This document shows, piece by piece, positions 25,983-35,054 of a stretch of 64,000 bases of DNA. Both the position numbers and the translations under genes were made by a program. Under the pieces are notes generated by a model. The model worked only from the letters and a program-made list of their open reading frames with translations, had not been told where the DNA came from and did no database searches. The stretch is from NCBI RefSeq assembly GCF_000020005.1, contig NC_010718.1, positions 1,431,001 through 1,495,000 of the forward strand, given 5' to 3'. Position 1 is the stretch's first letter; each line of letters starts with the position of its first letter. The stretch is from Natranaerobius thermophilus JW/NM-WN-LF (GTDB lineage: Bacteria > Bacillota > Natranaerobiia > Natranaerobiales > Natranaerobiaceae).

Positions 25983-27329
25983 ATGATTATTTCAACAGAA
26001 GAACTGACACCCCAAGAAATAGTAGAGCGATTAGATAAATATATTATTGGTCAAAACAAAGCAAAGAGATCTATGGCTATAGCAATTAGGAATAGGTATC
26101 GCAGACAAAAACTTGAAGAAGAACTTAAAGAAGAAGTTATTCCTAAAAATATATTGATGATTGGCCCTACAGGAGTTGGGAAAACTGAAATAGCTAGGAG
26201 ACTGGCAAAACTTATCAAGGCACCTTTTATAAAAATTGAAGTTACTAAGTTTACAGAAGTAGGTTATGTAGGTAGAAACGTTGAATCTATGGTCAAAGAT
26301 TTAGTAGCTGAATCCATTCAGTTAGTAGAAGAGGAAAAGCATGAAGAAGTTTCTAAACAAGCACGTAAGCAAGCTGAAAATAGAATTATAGATTTATTAT
26401 TGTCAGAGAAAAAATCTTCTTCCAAAGGTGAGCAAGAAACTGATCTGAGAACAAGAAGACGGGAAATTAAAGAACAATTGTTTAAAGGCTTATTGGAAGA
26501 TGAGTATGTAACAGTTAAACTAGAAAAAGAACCGGCTCAAGATGATAACTTGATGGGAGAACAGTTTGAAGAAATGGGAGTTAATTTTAAAGAATTGTTT
26601 GGAAAAATATTACCTAAAGAATCTGAACACAAGAAAATGACTGTGAAAGAAGCTAGAAAAGTTTTAACTCGACAAGAAGCCGATAAATTAATTAATAAGG
26701 ATCAGGTAAATCAAGAAGCTATTGAAAGAGCAGAAAATTATGGTATCATTTTCTTGGATGAGTTTGATAAAATAGCAGCATCTTCAGGAAAACAATCCGG
26801 TGGTCAAGATGTTTCACGTGAAGGGGTACAAAGGGACATACTTCCTATTGTAGAAGGTTCGACAGTGAACACTAGATACGGTCGAGTCAAGACTGATCAC
26901 ATTATGTTTATAGGAGCTGGAGCCTTTCACGATAGTAAACCGGCGGACTTAATACCTGAATTGCAGGGTAGATTCCCCATCAGAGTTGAACTGGATAGCC
27001 TGACCAAGGATGACTTTTATCGGATTCTGACAGAGCCTAGCAACGCTTTGCTAGAACAATATAAGGCCTTGTTAAGAACTGAAGAAGTAAAGGTCAATTT
27101 CACAGAAGATGCCATCGAAGAACTTGCCAATATGTGTGAGTACGTAAATGAAAATACTGAAGATATTGGGGCTAGAAGACTGCATACAATTTTAGAAACA
27201 TTACTGGAAGAATTATCATTTTATGCTCCAGAAATGAAAGGTCAAGAGGTTGAGATCAACTCCAATTATGTTAAAGATCAACTTCAAGATATTGTGACTG
27301 AAAAAGATAGCAGTCGGTTTATCTTGTAA
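25983..27329 (+). CDS. hslU: HslU (ClpY) AAA+ unfoldase
   Basis: HslU unfolds substrates and feeds them to HslV. The protein of about 448 residues has Walker [16 protein letters not shown] near 60, the pore loop [10 protein letters not shown] near 95 (GYVG), an inserted I domain of about 130 residues, Walker [12 protein letters not shown] near 256 and the sensor-2 region [10 protein letters not shown] near 396. It ends with FIL, as HslU tails that insert into HslV do. ATG 25983 has AAAAGG six bases upstream; the preceding GTG is less likely. Confidence 0.96.
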
Positions 27330-27368
27330 ATGACTTAACAGTTTATTGATTGAAGGTGGGATTTTTTC

Positions 27369-27416
27369 ATGGAAATGAAAAGTATTAGTGACTTTTCTAT
27401 TATACTTACTAGATAA
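27369..27416 (+). CDS. Possible 15-codon leader peptide before codY
   Basis: A short frame from ATG 27369 with GAAGGTGGG at good spacing encodes a 15-residue peptide rich in Ile, Leu and Ser (ISDFSIILTR at its end) and stops 32 bases before the codY start. CodY senses isoleucine and other branched-chain amino acids, which makes such a leader suggestive, but no paired terminator/antiterminator was found. It may be chance. Confidence 0.25.
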   Translation: MEMKSISDFSIILTR

Positions 27417-27448
27417 AACAAAAAATTCTATAAGAAAGGATGAAGTTT

Positions 27449-28234
27449 ATGAGTAGTAGTTTGTTAGAAAAAACACGCAGAATCAACAGAATTCTACAAA
27501 AGGCTGCAGGACAGCCTGTAGATTTCGCGGAAGTAGCCCAAGTTTTAAGGGATGTTATCGAAGCAAACACTTACATTGCCAGCAAGAAAGGTAAAATATT
27601 GGGTAGTGCCCTGGTAGATGAATTCGAGTGTGAGATTATGAAAGATCAAGTTCTTGATCAAGGAAAATTCCCTGAGGATTACAATGATTATTTATTATCA
27701 TTAAATGAAACTAGTTATAATCTAACACAAAAAAGAAACGAATGTGTGTATAAAAATGACGAACAATGTCTATTTGAAAACAAATTAACAACAGTAGTCC
27801 CGATAATCGGGGGAGGAAAGAGACTTGGCTCCTTGATTTTAGCTCGTTTCAGTAAAGAATTTCAAGACGAAGACTTAATACTAGCAGAGAATGGAGCTAC
27901 AGTAGTTGGCATGGAAATATTAAGGGCAAAAGCCGAGGAAATTGAAGAAGAAGCTCGAAATAAAGCTATTGTTCAATTAGCCTTAGGAACTCTATCATAT
28001 TCTGAGCTGGAAGCTGTAGAGCACATTTTTGAAGAGTTAGACGGTGACGAAGGTCTATTAGTAGCAAGTAAGGTTGCAGATCGTGTCGGAATTACCCGAT
28101 CTGTAATTGTGAATGCCTTGAGAAAGTTTGAAAGTGCAGGAGTTATTGAATCTCGTTCCTTGGGAATGAAGGGAACTTATATTAAAGTTCTCAACAATCA
28201 ATTGCTAGAAGAGCTTAGAAAAAGATATGCCTAA
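27449..28234 (+). CDS. codY: Global nutritional repressor CodY
   Basis: CodY represses stationary-phase, amino-acid and often motility genes when GTP and branched-chain amino acids are plentiful. The 261-residue protein has the N-terminal GAF domain ([17 protein letters not shown] start, to about 155) and the C-terminal winged helix with [22 protein letters not shown] near 205-226 and the tail [15 protein letters not shown] at 27435-27440 selects ATG 27449 over ATG 27440. The gene lies just before the flagellar operon, as in Bacillus, but an intron has entered between them. Confidence 0.97.
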   Translation: MSSSLLEKTRRINRILQKAAGQPVDFAEVAQVLRDVIEANTYIASKKGKILGSALVDEFECEIMKDQVLDQGKFPEDYNDYLLSLNETSYNLTQKRNECVYKNDEQCLFENKLTTVVPIIGGGKRLGSLILARFSKEFQDEDLILAENGATVVGMEILRAKAEEIEEEARNKAIVQLALGTLSYSELEAVEHIFEELDGDEGLLVASKVADRVGITRSVIVNALRKFESAGVIESRSLGMKGTYIKVLNNQLLEELRKRYA

Positions 28235-28284
28235 TAATTTCCTCACCTGTCTTCGCTGATTTAAAACATAAACAGCAAGAAGTG

Positions 28285-28322
28285 AAAGGCTATGTGTCCA
28301 AAGGATGCATAGCCTTTTTATT
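28285..28322 (+). terminator. codY terminator, insertion site of the group II intron
   Basis: AAAGGCTATG at 28285-28294 pairs with CATAGCCTTT at 28308-28317; the stem extends by five more pairs (two G-U) to an AAA loop. It is followed by TTTATT and then at once by the intron start GTGCG. Class C introns are known to enter just after such terminators. Confidence 0.9.
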
Positions 28323-28726
28323 GTGCGCCATGCATGACGATTAGCTAGGTGGTGTAAGTCCACTATGGGGGTTTGTAGTTACCAACCATTAGCCAAGAGC
28401 AAGGGTGCCCATCGTGAGGTGGGATCTGAAGGAAGCTTAAGGCAAAATTCCGACCCAAGGCACACGAACATCATCAGGCATAAGGTATGGGATGAGTTTG
28501 CAATACAAAACGAAGTCCAATCAACTACACGGACATACCAGTGTAAATGATGTGGGTACATGGAATGAAAGTTAATCGTCTTACCGTGGGAGGTCTCATG
28601 GACGTGGCAAGATGAACTTCGAACCACGGTTGAAATAAGATTTGTCATGAGAAGTCAGCAGATTCCATAGTACTTGATGAGGTCGACATCATTAAGGAAG
28701 GGATGAACCTAGGAGGAGATCAGTAA

Positions 28727-30154
28727 ATGACTGTTACCAATAAAGGAATGAAGTGCCGCCAACTTCTGACAGGCGAAAGCTGCAAAGAAGGCTCACCGCA
28801 GAAGAATAGTGCGGAACACGAAGGATATGCGGGAGTGCACAGTTCTTTAAGGATAACTGAAAACAACATCTCCAATGCAAACTTGTCGAAGGGGAATTTG
28901 CTAGAGGAAATTTTGGATAGAGACAACATGAATAAAGCATTCAAGAAAATAAAATCCAACAAAGGCTCTCACGGGATTGATGGGATGGGAGTAGATGAAC
29001 TTCTACAATATCTCAAAGAAAACGGGGACCACCTCAGGCAAAGAGTCCTGGACGGTAAATACCGCCCTAATCCCGTCAGAAGGGTAGAGATACCTAAAGA
29101 AGATGGGAAGAAAAGAAAATTAGGCATACCTACAGTGGTAGACAGGGTAATCCAACAAGCAATAGCCCAAGTACTATCTCCAATATATGAGGAGCAATTC
29201 TCAGATAACAGCTATGGTTTTCGCCCTGGACGCAGTACTCATGATGCAATTAAGAAAAGTCAACAAAACATAAATGAAGGATACAAATATGTAGTAGATA
29301 TGGACTTGGAGAAATACTTTGACACAGTAAACCAGAGCAAATTGATAGAAGTGCTATCTAAGACAATAAAAGACGGTCGAGTAATATCTCTTATCAACAA
29401 ATATCTAAGAGCAGGAGTAATGATCAAACACACCTATAAGGATACAGAAGTTGGCGTGCCCCAGGGCGGGCCTCTTAGCCCTATCCTCAGTAACATAATG
29501 CTCCACGAATTGGATAAAGAACTTGAGAAAAGGGGGCACGAATTCGTCCGCTATGCGGACGACCTGCTAATCTTTTGTAAAAGCAGAAGAAGTGCCGGAC
29601 GCACCTTGAAGAACATACTACCCTTCATCGAAAATAAACTATTTCTCAAAGTAAATAAAGATAAAACTGTAGTTGCCTATGTAGGAAAGGTAAGATTTCT
29701 TGGGTTTGGCTTTTACAGACATAAAGGAAAAGCCAGATTAAGAGTTCATCTTAAATCAGTTACAAAGATGAGAACGAGAATAAAAGAACTCACATCTAGA
29801 AGTTATGGAATAAGCAACGAAGCCAGAGCAAAGAAACTTAGCCGATACATTATGGGTTGGGTTAACTACTTTAAACCAGCTGATATGAAGAATCTGTTAA
29901 TAAATACTGACAGTTGGATGAGAAGGCGTATTCGCATGATTTACTGGAAACAATGGAAGAAAGTGAGAACAAAATTTAAAATGCTCAAGTTCTTTGGAGC
30001 CAATAAATACAAAGCATGGGAATATGCAAACACAAGAAAGGGCTACTGGAGAATTTCCAATAGCCCCGTCTTATCCAAATCCCTTGGAAATGATGTAATC
30101 AAAGGATTTGGTTTCCTATTCTTTTCGGAATATTATCGACAAGTTAAAGCGTAA
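28727..30154 (+). CDS. ltrA: Group II intron reverse transcriptase/maturase
   Basis: The 475-residue protein has the RT finger-palm with LGIPTVVDRVIQQAIAQVL near 140, DNSYGFRPGRSTHDAI near 163, VDMDLEKYFDTV near 191, GVPQGGPLSP near 238 and the catalytic YADD in FVRYADDLL near 275, then the maturase X domain (GWVNYFKPADMKN near 390). No HNH endonuclease domain follows, as is usual for class C introns, which prefer single-stranded DNA near terminators. AGGAGGA at 28710-28716 precedes ATG 28727. The frame is unbroken. Confidence 0.96.
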   Translation: MTVTNKGMKCRQLLTGESCKEGSPQKNSAEHEGYAGVHSSLRITENNISNANLSKGNLLEEILDRDNMNKAFKKIKSNKGSHGIDGMGVDELLQYLKENGDHLRQRVLDGKYRPNPVRRVEIPKEDGKKRKLGIPTVVDRVIQQAIAQVLSPIYEEQFSDNSYGFRPGRSTHDAIKKSQQNINEGYKYVVDMDLEKYFDTVNQSKLIEVLSKTIKDGRVISLINKYLRAGVMIKHTYKDTEVGVPQGGPLSPILSNIMLHELDKELEKRGHEFVRYADDLLIFCKSRRSAGRTLKNILPFIENKLFLKVNKDKTVVAYVGKVRFLGFGFYRHKGKARLRVHLKSVTKMRTRIKELTSRSYGISNEARAKKLSRYIMGWVNYFKPADMKNLLINTDSWMRRRIRMIYWKQWKKVRTKFKMLKFFGANKYKAWEYANTRKGYWRISNSPVLSKSLGNDVIKGFGFLFFSEYYRQVKA

Positions 30155-30161
30155 ACTAGGA

Positions 30162-30234
30162 ACCGCCGTGTACCGAACGGTTTGCTCGGTGGTGTGAGAG
30201 GTCGGTAGATAAAATAATTATCTACCTCCTACTC
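30162..30234 (+). ncRNA. Intron domains V and VI
   Basis: Domain V: ACCGCCG (30162-30168) pairs with CGGTGGT (30187-30193), with an inner stem capped near CCGAACGG. Domain VI: GAG and AGG (30196-30201) pair with CCT and CTC (30228-30234), leaving A30231 bulged as likely branch point; above it GGTAGATAA (30204-30212) pairs with TTATCTACC (30218-30226). Confidence 0.82.
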
Positions 30235-30237
30235 GAT

Positions 30238-30541
30238 TTATGAGTCTATTGTCCTAGGTCTAAGAACCAATTAGGACCTGAGAGGTCTAGTATTTTGTCA
30301 GAATATGTAATATTTTTAACAAGGTGACTAAATATGCTATTTTTTACCGAAAAAATAATATTTTTGGTAGGAATAATGTAATTACATGTCGAAGAAAAAA
30401 TAAAAGTCGGACAAGGGATAAAAGATATCATTATTAAAAACAAAGCTACTATAAAGATTTATGGACAAATATAAGGATAAAGTATGATTTTTTAGAAAAA
30501 CTAACTGTGTTTATTCAGCGTTTGCATAGGAGGGACGTCAG
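30238..30541 (+). other. Control region before the flagellar operon
   Basis: This 304-base gap between intron and flgB has no credible gene. It holds two mutually exclusive hairpins at 30251-30288 (GTCCTA/TAGGAC or GACCT/AGGTC), an imperfect A/T hairpin at 30345-30369 framed by TACC and GGTA, the palindrome TGTAATTACA (30377-30386), an adjoining Spo0A-type box, and an extended AT-rich stretch. The best -10-like hexamer is TATGAT at 30483-30488, with TGGACA 15 bases upstream, which is a weak pair. The operon promoter must lie here or before the intron. Confidence 0.5.
30387..30393 (+). promoter_or_regulatory. Spo0A-box-like heptamer
   Basis: TGTCGAA at 30387-30393 equals the core Spo0A box known from Bacillus and clostridia, 150 bases before flgB. 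A heptamer occurs by chance fairly often, so position is the main support; a spore former switching off motility would be the expected logic. Confidence 0.3.
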
Positions 30542-30946
30542 ATGTTTGAACAAGCCCCTATAGGTCTGTTAGGAAATTCCCTGAATGGGACCACTAAAAG
30601 ACACGAAGTAATTTCTAATAATATTGCCAATGTCAACACTCCTGGGTTTAAAAGAGGACGAGTGGATTTTGAAGAACAGCTTAAAGAAGCTATGAAAGCT
30701 GATTCCAAAGATATTGAAGGAAAAATCACTCGAGAAAAACACATACCAATTGGGAAAGTAGACTCTACGATAGAACCCCAGGTCAGGCGTGAATCTGATT
30801 CATCTATGAGAAATGATGATAACAATGTAGATGTGGATACCGAAATGTCACGGTTGACCCAAAACTCTCTTCATCATCAGGCCCTTACAAGACAGTTAAG
30901 CAGTGAATTTAACAAATTGCGTTCTGCTATACAAGGAGGGAGGTAA
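30542..30946 (+). CDS. flgB: Flagellar basal-body rod protein FlgB
   Basis: FlgB is a proximal rod subunit exported by the flagellar secretion system. The 134-residue protein has the rod-family motif RHEVISNNIANVNTPGFKR near residue 21 and a helical C-terminus. AGGAGGGACG precedes ATG 30542. It is the first gene of the fla/che operon, with flgC four bases after. Confidence 0.97.
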   Translation: MFEQAPIGLLGNSLNGTTKRHEVISNNIANVNTPGFKRGRVDFEEQLKEAMKADSKDIEGKITREKHIPIGKVDSTIEPQVRRESDSSMRNDDNNVDVDTEMSRLTQNSLHHQALTRQLSSEFNKLRSAIQGGR

Positions 30947-30950
30947 ATAA

Positions 30951-31391
30951 ATGTTTGACACCTTTGATATTAGTGGATCTGGTTTAACAGCAGAAAGGTT
31001 ACGTATGGATGTTATTTCTAATAATATAGCCAATGCCAATACAACCAGAACTGAAGATGGCGAACCTTATAGACGACAGATGCCTGTATTTGAAACTAGA
31101 GGAAAAAGTTTTAGTGACCACTTACATAGTTTTTTGCAAAAAGATGGAGATTTTGATTCCCAAGGTGTCAGGGTCAGTAGTATTGAAGAAGATGATTCAC
31201 CTTTTAAAGAAATTTATGACCCGGAACATCCTGAAGCTGATCCGGAAACCGGATATGTTCAAAAACCCAATGTTGAAATAGTTAAAGAGATGACGGATAT
31301 GATTACAGCATCACGGGCATATGAAGCCAATGCTACAGCAATAGATAATGCAAAAAGTATGGCCTCTAATACATTAGATATCGGTCGATAA
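30951..31391 (+). CDS. flgC: Flagellar basal-body rod protein FlgC
   Basis: FlgC forms the rod with FlgB, FlgF and FlgG. The 146-residue protein shows RMDVISNNIANANTTRTEDGEPYRR near residue 18 and the C-terminal MTDMITASRAYEANATAI that packs in the rod core. GGGAGG lies before the start. The stop overlaps the ribosome region of fliE. Confidence 0.97.
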   Translation: MFDTFDISGSGLTAERLRMDVISNNIANANTTRTEDGEPYRRQMPVFETRGKSFSDHLHSFLQKDGDFDSQGVRVSSIEEDDSPFKEIYDPEHPEADPETGYVQKPNVEIVKEMTDMITASRAYEANATAIDNAKSMASNTLDIGR

Positions 31392-31405
31392 TGGGGGGGA
31401 TTAAC

Positions 31406-31696
31406 ATGAGAATAGAAGGTATTGGTGAAAACACTGTAAATCCTATTAATCAAGGAAATAAACAAAAGGCAGAGGACTTAAATTTTAGAGAGTTTTTGTC
31501 TGACGCCATTTCTAAGGTGGATGACATCCAAAAAGAGAGTGAGGTGCTCAATCAAAAGCTAGCCGTTGGAGAAGTAGATAACCTTCATGATGTGGTGATT
31601 GCCACTGAAAAAGCCGAGTTAGCTCTCAACTTAACTTTAGAAGTTAGGAATCAACTCATAGAAACCCATGACGAATTAATGCGGATGCAAATATAA
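31406..31696 (+). CDS. fliE: MS-ring/rod junction protein FliE
   Basis: FliE joins the MS ring to the rod. The 96-residue protein has the typical C-terminal part VDNLHDVVIATEKAELALNL and ends VRNQLIETHDELMRMQI. ATG 31406 is chosen because a G-rich ribosome site (AATGGGGGGGA) lies just upstream; the ATG at 31391 is part of that site. Confidence 0.95.
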   Translation: MRIEGIGENTVNPINQGNKQKAEDLNFREFLSDAISKVDDIQKESEVLNQKLAVGEVDNLHDVVIATEKAELALNLTLEVRNQLIETHDELMRMQI

Positions 31697-31714
31697 AGGC
31701 GTGGTGATTAATCC

Positions 31715-33274
31715 ATGAATGAAATGTTAGCTAATGCAAAAAATCAGTCACAGCAATTTTGGGGCAATTTATCAAAAGGTCAAAAGATAACTTTTGCCAC
31801 CGCTCTGGGACTATTTATTATTGGTACCCTGGTACTGTCTGTCTCTATGCTACAAACTGATTATACAGAAGTTGCACGGGATTTAGATCCCAGAGATGCC
31901 AGTGAAATAGCTGAAATGATAGAAGATATGGGTGTTTCTTATCAAATAGAGGATGGAGGCTCTCGTATCCTGGTGCCTGAAGACGATCACGATCAGGTTA
32001 GATTAGAGTTAGCTGGCGCCGGATTACCGCGAGGTGGTGTCCTGGGATATGAAGAGTTAGATACACAACAGTTGGGACTTACTGAATCTGAGCGAGAGAT
32101 GCGTCAAAAGATTGCTCTGGAAGGAGAACTTGTACGTACCATTCGTCGTTATCCTGAAGTTGAAGATGCAAGAGTACATTTAGTTCTTCCGGAAAGATCT
32201 ATTTTCGAAGAAACTCGTGAAGATTCGCAAGCTGCTGTTTTTTTGGATTTAGAACCTCATAGGGAACTGACTGAACAGCAGATAAGCAGTATAGTCAATT
32301 TAGTTGCCCATTCTGTGGAAGGTCTGACACCCAAAAATGTCACATTAACATCAGGAGACAGGATGCTAAGTGACAAAACCCAATCCGATGACAAAAACAG
32401 CCCTAGTGCTGGATCAGAAGTTGAAAAGAGATTATCCATTCAAGAAGAATTTCAAAATACACTCCAAAGCAGTGTAGAAAGTATGTTGGAAAATATAGTG
32501 GGCAGAGGTAATGTGACAGCCCGAGTAAATGCGGAATTGGATTTTGACGAATTTGAATCCTTTTCAGAACTCTTTGAGCCCGTTGAGGGTGATGAAGGAA
32601 TATTGGTGAGCATGCATAGAGAAGAGGAGTTTTACTCCGGTGAAGATGTAAGTCAAGGAGGTGTTCCTGGAGATCCTGCCGAGGGAACTCCGGAATATCA
32701 AGAAGTAACCGGAGAAGGTGGTAGCTTTGATTACGAAAGAATAGATGAAACTAGAAATTATGAAGTGAATAAGATTGAAGAAAGATCAAGGCTAGCTCCT
32801 GGCGCACTAAATAAATTGAGTGTAGCTGTAGCTGTAAATCAAGAACTCGATGAAGATGAAATGGATAGCATAGAAGCGCTAGTAGAAGACGCAGTAGGAA
32901 TAAATTTAGAAAACGAGAACCATCAGATAACAGTTGAACAAATGGACTTTGATACTTCTTTACAGGATATGTTAGCTGCACAACATGAGAAAAAACAACA
33001 AATGGCAGCGCAACAGAGATGGATAACCCTTGGCATTGGAGCTGCAGTCCTAGTTGTTCTGGCTCTCATTGGTAGAAAGATTTATAAAACCATAAGGGAT
33101 AGAAAAGAAATAGAAGATCGCCTTGAGAGAGAACAAATGGTACAAGATCAGGCAGCAGCTTCAGAAGATATTGAACCTGAAGTACCTAAAGTTCAAAAAC
33201 AAATCTCCGATTTCGCTGAGAAAAAACCAGAAGAGTTTGCCAAAGTATTGAAGGCTTGGCTAGCTGAAGAATAA
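31715..33274 (+). CDS. fliF: Flagellar MS-ring protein FliF
   Basis: FliF builds the membrane ring that anchors the rod and export gate. The 519-residue protein has two membrane helices (about 27-47 and 430-450) flanking a large periplasm-side domain with VLGYEELD and RTIRRYPEVEDARVHLVLPER near 145, and a C-terminal acidic segment that binds FliG. The region around 270-350 is rich in Glu, Gly and Asp, an acid-rich composition fitting a salt-adapted host. Confidence 0.97.
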   Translation: MNEMLANAKNQSQQFWGNLSKGQKITFATALGLFIIGTLVLSVSMLQTDYTEVARDLDPRDASEIAEMIEDMGVSYQIEDGGSRILVPEDDHDQVRLELAGAGLPRGGVLGYEELDTQQLGLTESEREMRQKIALEGELVRTIRRYPEVEDARVHLVLPERSIFEETREDSQAAVFLDLEPHRELTEQQISSIVNLVAHSVEGLTPKNVTLTSGDRMLSDKTQSDDKNSPSAGSEVEKRLSIQEEFQNTLQSSVESMLENIVGRGNVTARVNAELDFDEFESFSELFEPVEGDEGILVSMHREEEFYSGEDVSQGGVPGDPAEGTPEYQEVTGEGGSFDYERIDETRNYEVNKIEERSRLAPGALNKLSVAVAVNQELDEDEMDSIEALVEDAVGINLENENHQITVEQMDFDTSLQDMLAAQHEKKQQMAAQQRWITLGIGAAVLVVLALIGRKIYKTIRDRKEIEDRLEREQMVQDQAAASEDIEPEVPKVQKQISDFAEKKPEEFAKVLKAWLAEE

Positions 33275-33286
33275 AGGGGTGAGACC

Positions 33287-34294
33287 ATGAGTCCCGAAGA
33301 ACTTTCTCCTAAACAAAAAGCTGCCGTGTTAATGATTTCTCTCGGCAGCGATACGTCAGCAGAGGTTATGAAGCACCTATCCGAGGAAGAGATTGAACAG
33401 CTGACCCTTGAAATCGCTAATGTGCAAAAAGTTGATACTGAACAAAGAGAAGATGTATTAAATGAATTTCATCAAATGGCTGTTGCCCAAGATTATATTT
33501 CTCAAGGTGGAATTAATTACGCCAAGGAAGTATTAGAAAGGGCTTTGGGCTCTCAAAAAGCCATGAATATCATAGATAGGCTGACATCTTCGTTACAGGT
33601 AAAGCCGTTTGAATTCATGAGAAAAACCGAGCCTAGCCAGGTAATTAATTTTATCCAAAACGAACATCCGCAAACTATTGCATTGATACTGGCTTACTTA
33701 CAACCTGAGCAATCTTCAATGATTTTGTCTGCTTTACCTTCAGAAAAGCAGGTGGATGTGGCCAGGCGTATTGCAGTTATGGAACGGACATCCCCTGAGA
33801 TAATTAAAGAAGTGGAGCAGATACTTGAAAGAAAACTGTCCTCAGTCATGACACAGGATTATACTTCAGCCGGAGGGATCTCTGCTATTGTGGATGTTTT
33901 AAATAATGTGGATAGGGCAACTGAAAAGACTATCTTGGAAAACCTAGAAACTGAAGATCCAGATCTGGCAGAGGAGATCAAGAAGCGATTATTTGTATTT
34001 GACGATATTGTACTCCTAGATGACCGCTCAATCCAGAGAGTGATTAGAGAAGTAGAGCAAAAGGACTTGACTATGGCCTTAAAGGTAGCAGGTGATGAAG
34101 TGAAAGATCGAGTCTTTAAAAATATGTCCAAAAGAATGTCAGATCTTATTAAAGAAGAGATGGATTATATGGGCCCTGTACGTTTGAGAGATGTGGAAGA
34201 GTCGCAACAAAAAATTGTTAACTTAATTCGCAGCCTAGAAGAAAGTGGTGAAATAGTTATCGCAAGGGGTAAGGAGGATGAAGTGATTGTCTAA
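33287..34294 (+). CDS. fliG: Flagellar motor switch protein FliG
   Basis: FliG is the C-ring part that interacts with the stator. The 335-residue protein has LSPKQKAAVLMISLGSD at the start, NEHPQTIALILAYL near 124 in the middle domain and the C-terminal torque domain with FDDIVLLDDRSIQRV near 245 carrying the charged residues. It starts 12 bases after fliF and overlaps fliH by eight bases. Confidence 0.98.
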   Translation: MSPEELSPKQKAAVLMISLGSDTSAEVMKHLSEEEIEQLTLEIANVQKVDTEQREDVLNEFHQMAVAQDYISQGGINYAKEVLERALGSQKAMNIIDRLTSSLQVKPFEFMRKTEPSQVINFIQNEHPQTIALILAYLQPEQSSMILSALPSEKQVDVARRIAVMERTSPEIIKEVEQILERKLSSVMTQDYTSAGGISAIVDVLNNVDRATEKTILENLETEDPDLAEEIKKRLFVFDDIVLLDDRSIQRVIREVEQKDLTMALKVAGDEVKDRVFKNMSKRMSDLIKEEMDYMGPVRLRDVEESQQKIVNLIRSLEESGEIVIARGKEDEVIV

Positions 34295-35054
34295 AATATA
34301 TAAGTCTAAAAACTTGACTCCCAAATCCCCTCTTGTCTGGAAATGTGACCATTTCTTCTCTGATACACAAGAAGATACATATATGGAGGAAGAACAATTC
34401 GAGACAGAAGAAGAAGAGCAACAGCAAGGACATCAAATTCCCGAAGAAGAGATTAATCAAATTCTAGAAAACGCTCGACAAAAGGCTGAACAGGAAGCCC
34501 AGGAGATAATAGATAATGCTCAGGCTGAAAAAGAAAAAATACTTAAAGAAGCCAAGGAAAAAGGTTATCAAGATGGGTACCAGCAAGGCAAAGATGAGGG
34601 GTTACAGGAAGTTGAAGCTGAAAAAGAACAGTTAATATCCGAAGCTAAGCATCTTTTAGTGGCTGCTAAGCAAGATTATCAAGACACATTAAAAGAACTA
34701 GAACCGGAAATTTGCCGCTTGATAACTGAAATTGCCGAGAAACTTATATCCGATAGACTAGAAGACCAGCAAGAACTAGTATCTGAACTGGTAAAAAATG
34801 GTATTGAAAGAATGACTGAACAAAATAAGGTTATAATAAGAGCACATCCCGATGATTATGCCCAATTAGAAGCAGACAAAGACCAAATACTCGAGGGTTT
34901 TTCTGACTTAAGGATTGAACTGAAACAGGACGATGATTTAAAGCCAGGAGCACCAATTTTGTTTGGGGAAAATGGACATATTGAACTAGAACTAAGTCGG
35001 CAAATAGATGAACTTCGCCGAGCCTTGGGGCAGGTGATTAACAGTGGCAACTGA
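34287..35054 (+). CDS. fliH: Flagellar export ATPase regulator FliH
   Basis: FliH is the stalk-like regulator of the FliI ATPase. The 255-residue protein has an acidic, Gln/Glu-rich N-terminal half, a coiled coil with the tandem GYQDGYQQGKDEG near 94-106, and a V-ATPase E-subunit-like C-terminus. TTG 34287 follows AAGGAGGATG and overlaps the end of fliG; it is 11 bases into the fliI start as well. Confidence 0.92.
   Translation: MSKIYKSKNLTPKSPLVWKCDHFFSDTQEDTYMEEEQFETEEEEQQQGHQIPEEEINQILENARQKAEQEAQEIIDNAQAEKEKILKEAKEKGYQDGYQQGKDEGLQEVEAEKEQLISEAKHLLVAAKQDYQDTLKELEPEICRLITEIAEKLISDRLEDQQELVSELVKNGIERMTEQNKVIIRAHPDDYAQLEADKDQILEGFSDLRIELKQDDDLKPGAPILFGENGHIELELSRQIDELRRALGQVINSGN

Larger units (their letters stand above)
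28323..30237 (+). mobile_element. Class C group II intron with maturase
   Basis: The element starts GTGCGCC immediately 3' of the codY terminator, has about 400 bases of ribozyme domains I-III, an open reading frame for the reverse transcriptase/maturase (28727-30154) in domain IV, and domains V and VI at 30162-30234. The ACCGCCG stem of domain V contains the CGC triad of class C. The 3' end is placed after ACTCGAT at 30237, six bases past the probable branch adenosine 30231. The frame and catalytic RNA look complete, so it may be active. Exact ends are inferred to within a base or two. Confidence 0.88.

Noticed and set aside
28365-28648. Short open frames on both strands between codY and the reverse transcriptase
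   Set aside because: They lie in the ribozyme domains of the group II intron, where the RNA structure explains the sequence.
30290-30308. CodY-box-like sequence TATTTTGTCAGAATA
   Set aside because: Five mismatches to the 15-base consensus; too weak to report despite the nearby codY.
30452-30480. Sigma-28-like boxes TAAAGATT and AAGGATAA before flgB
   Set aside because: Spacing is about 17 bases after TAAA instead of 15, and the GCC of the -10 is missing.
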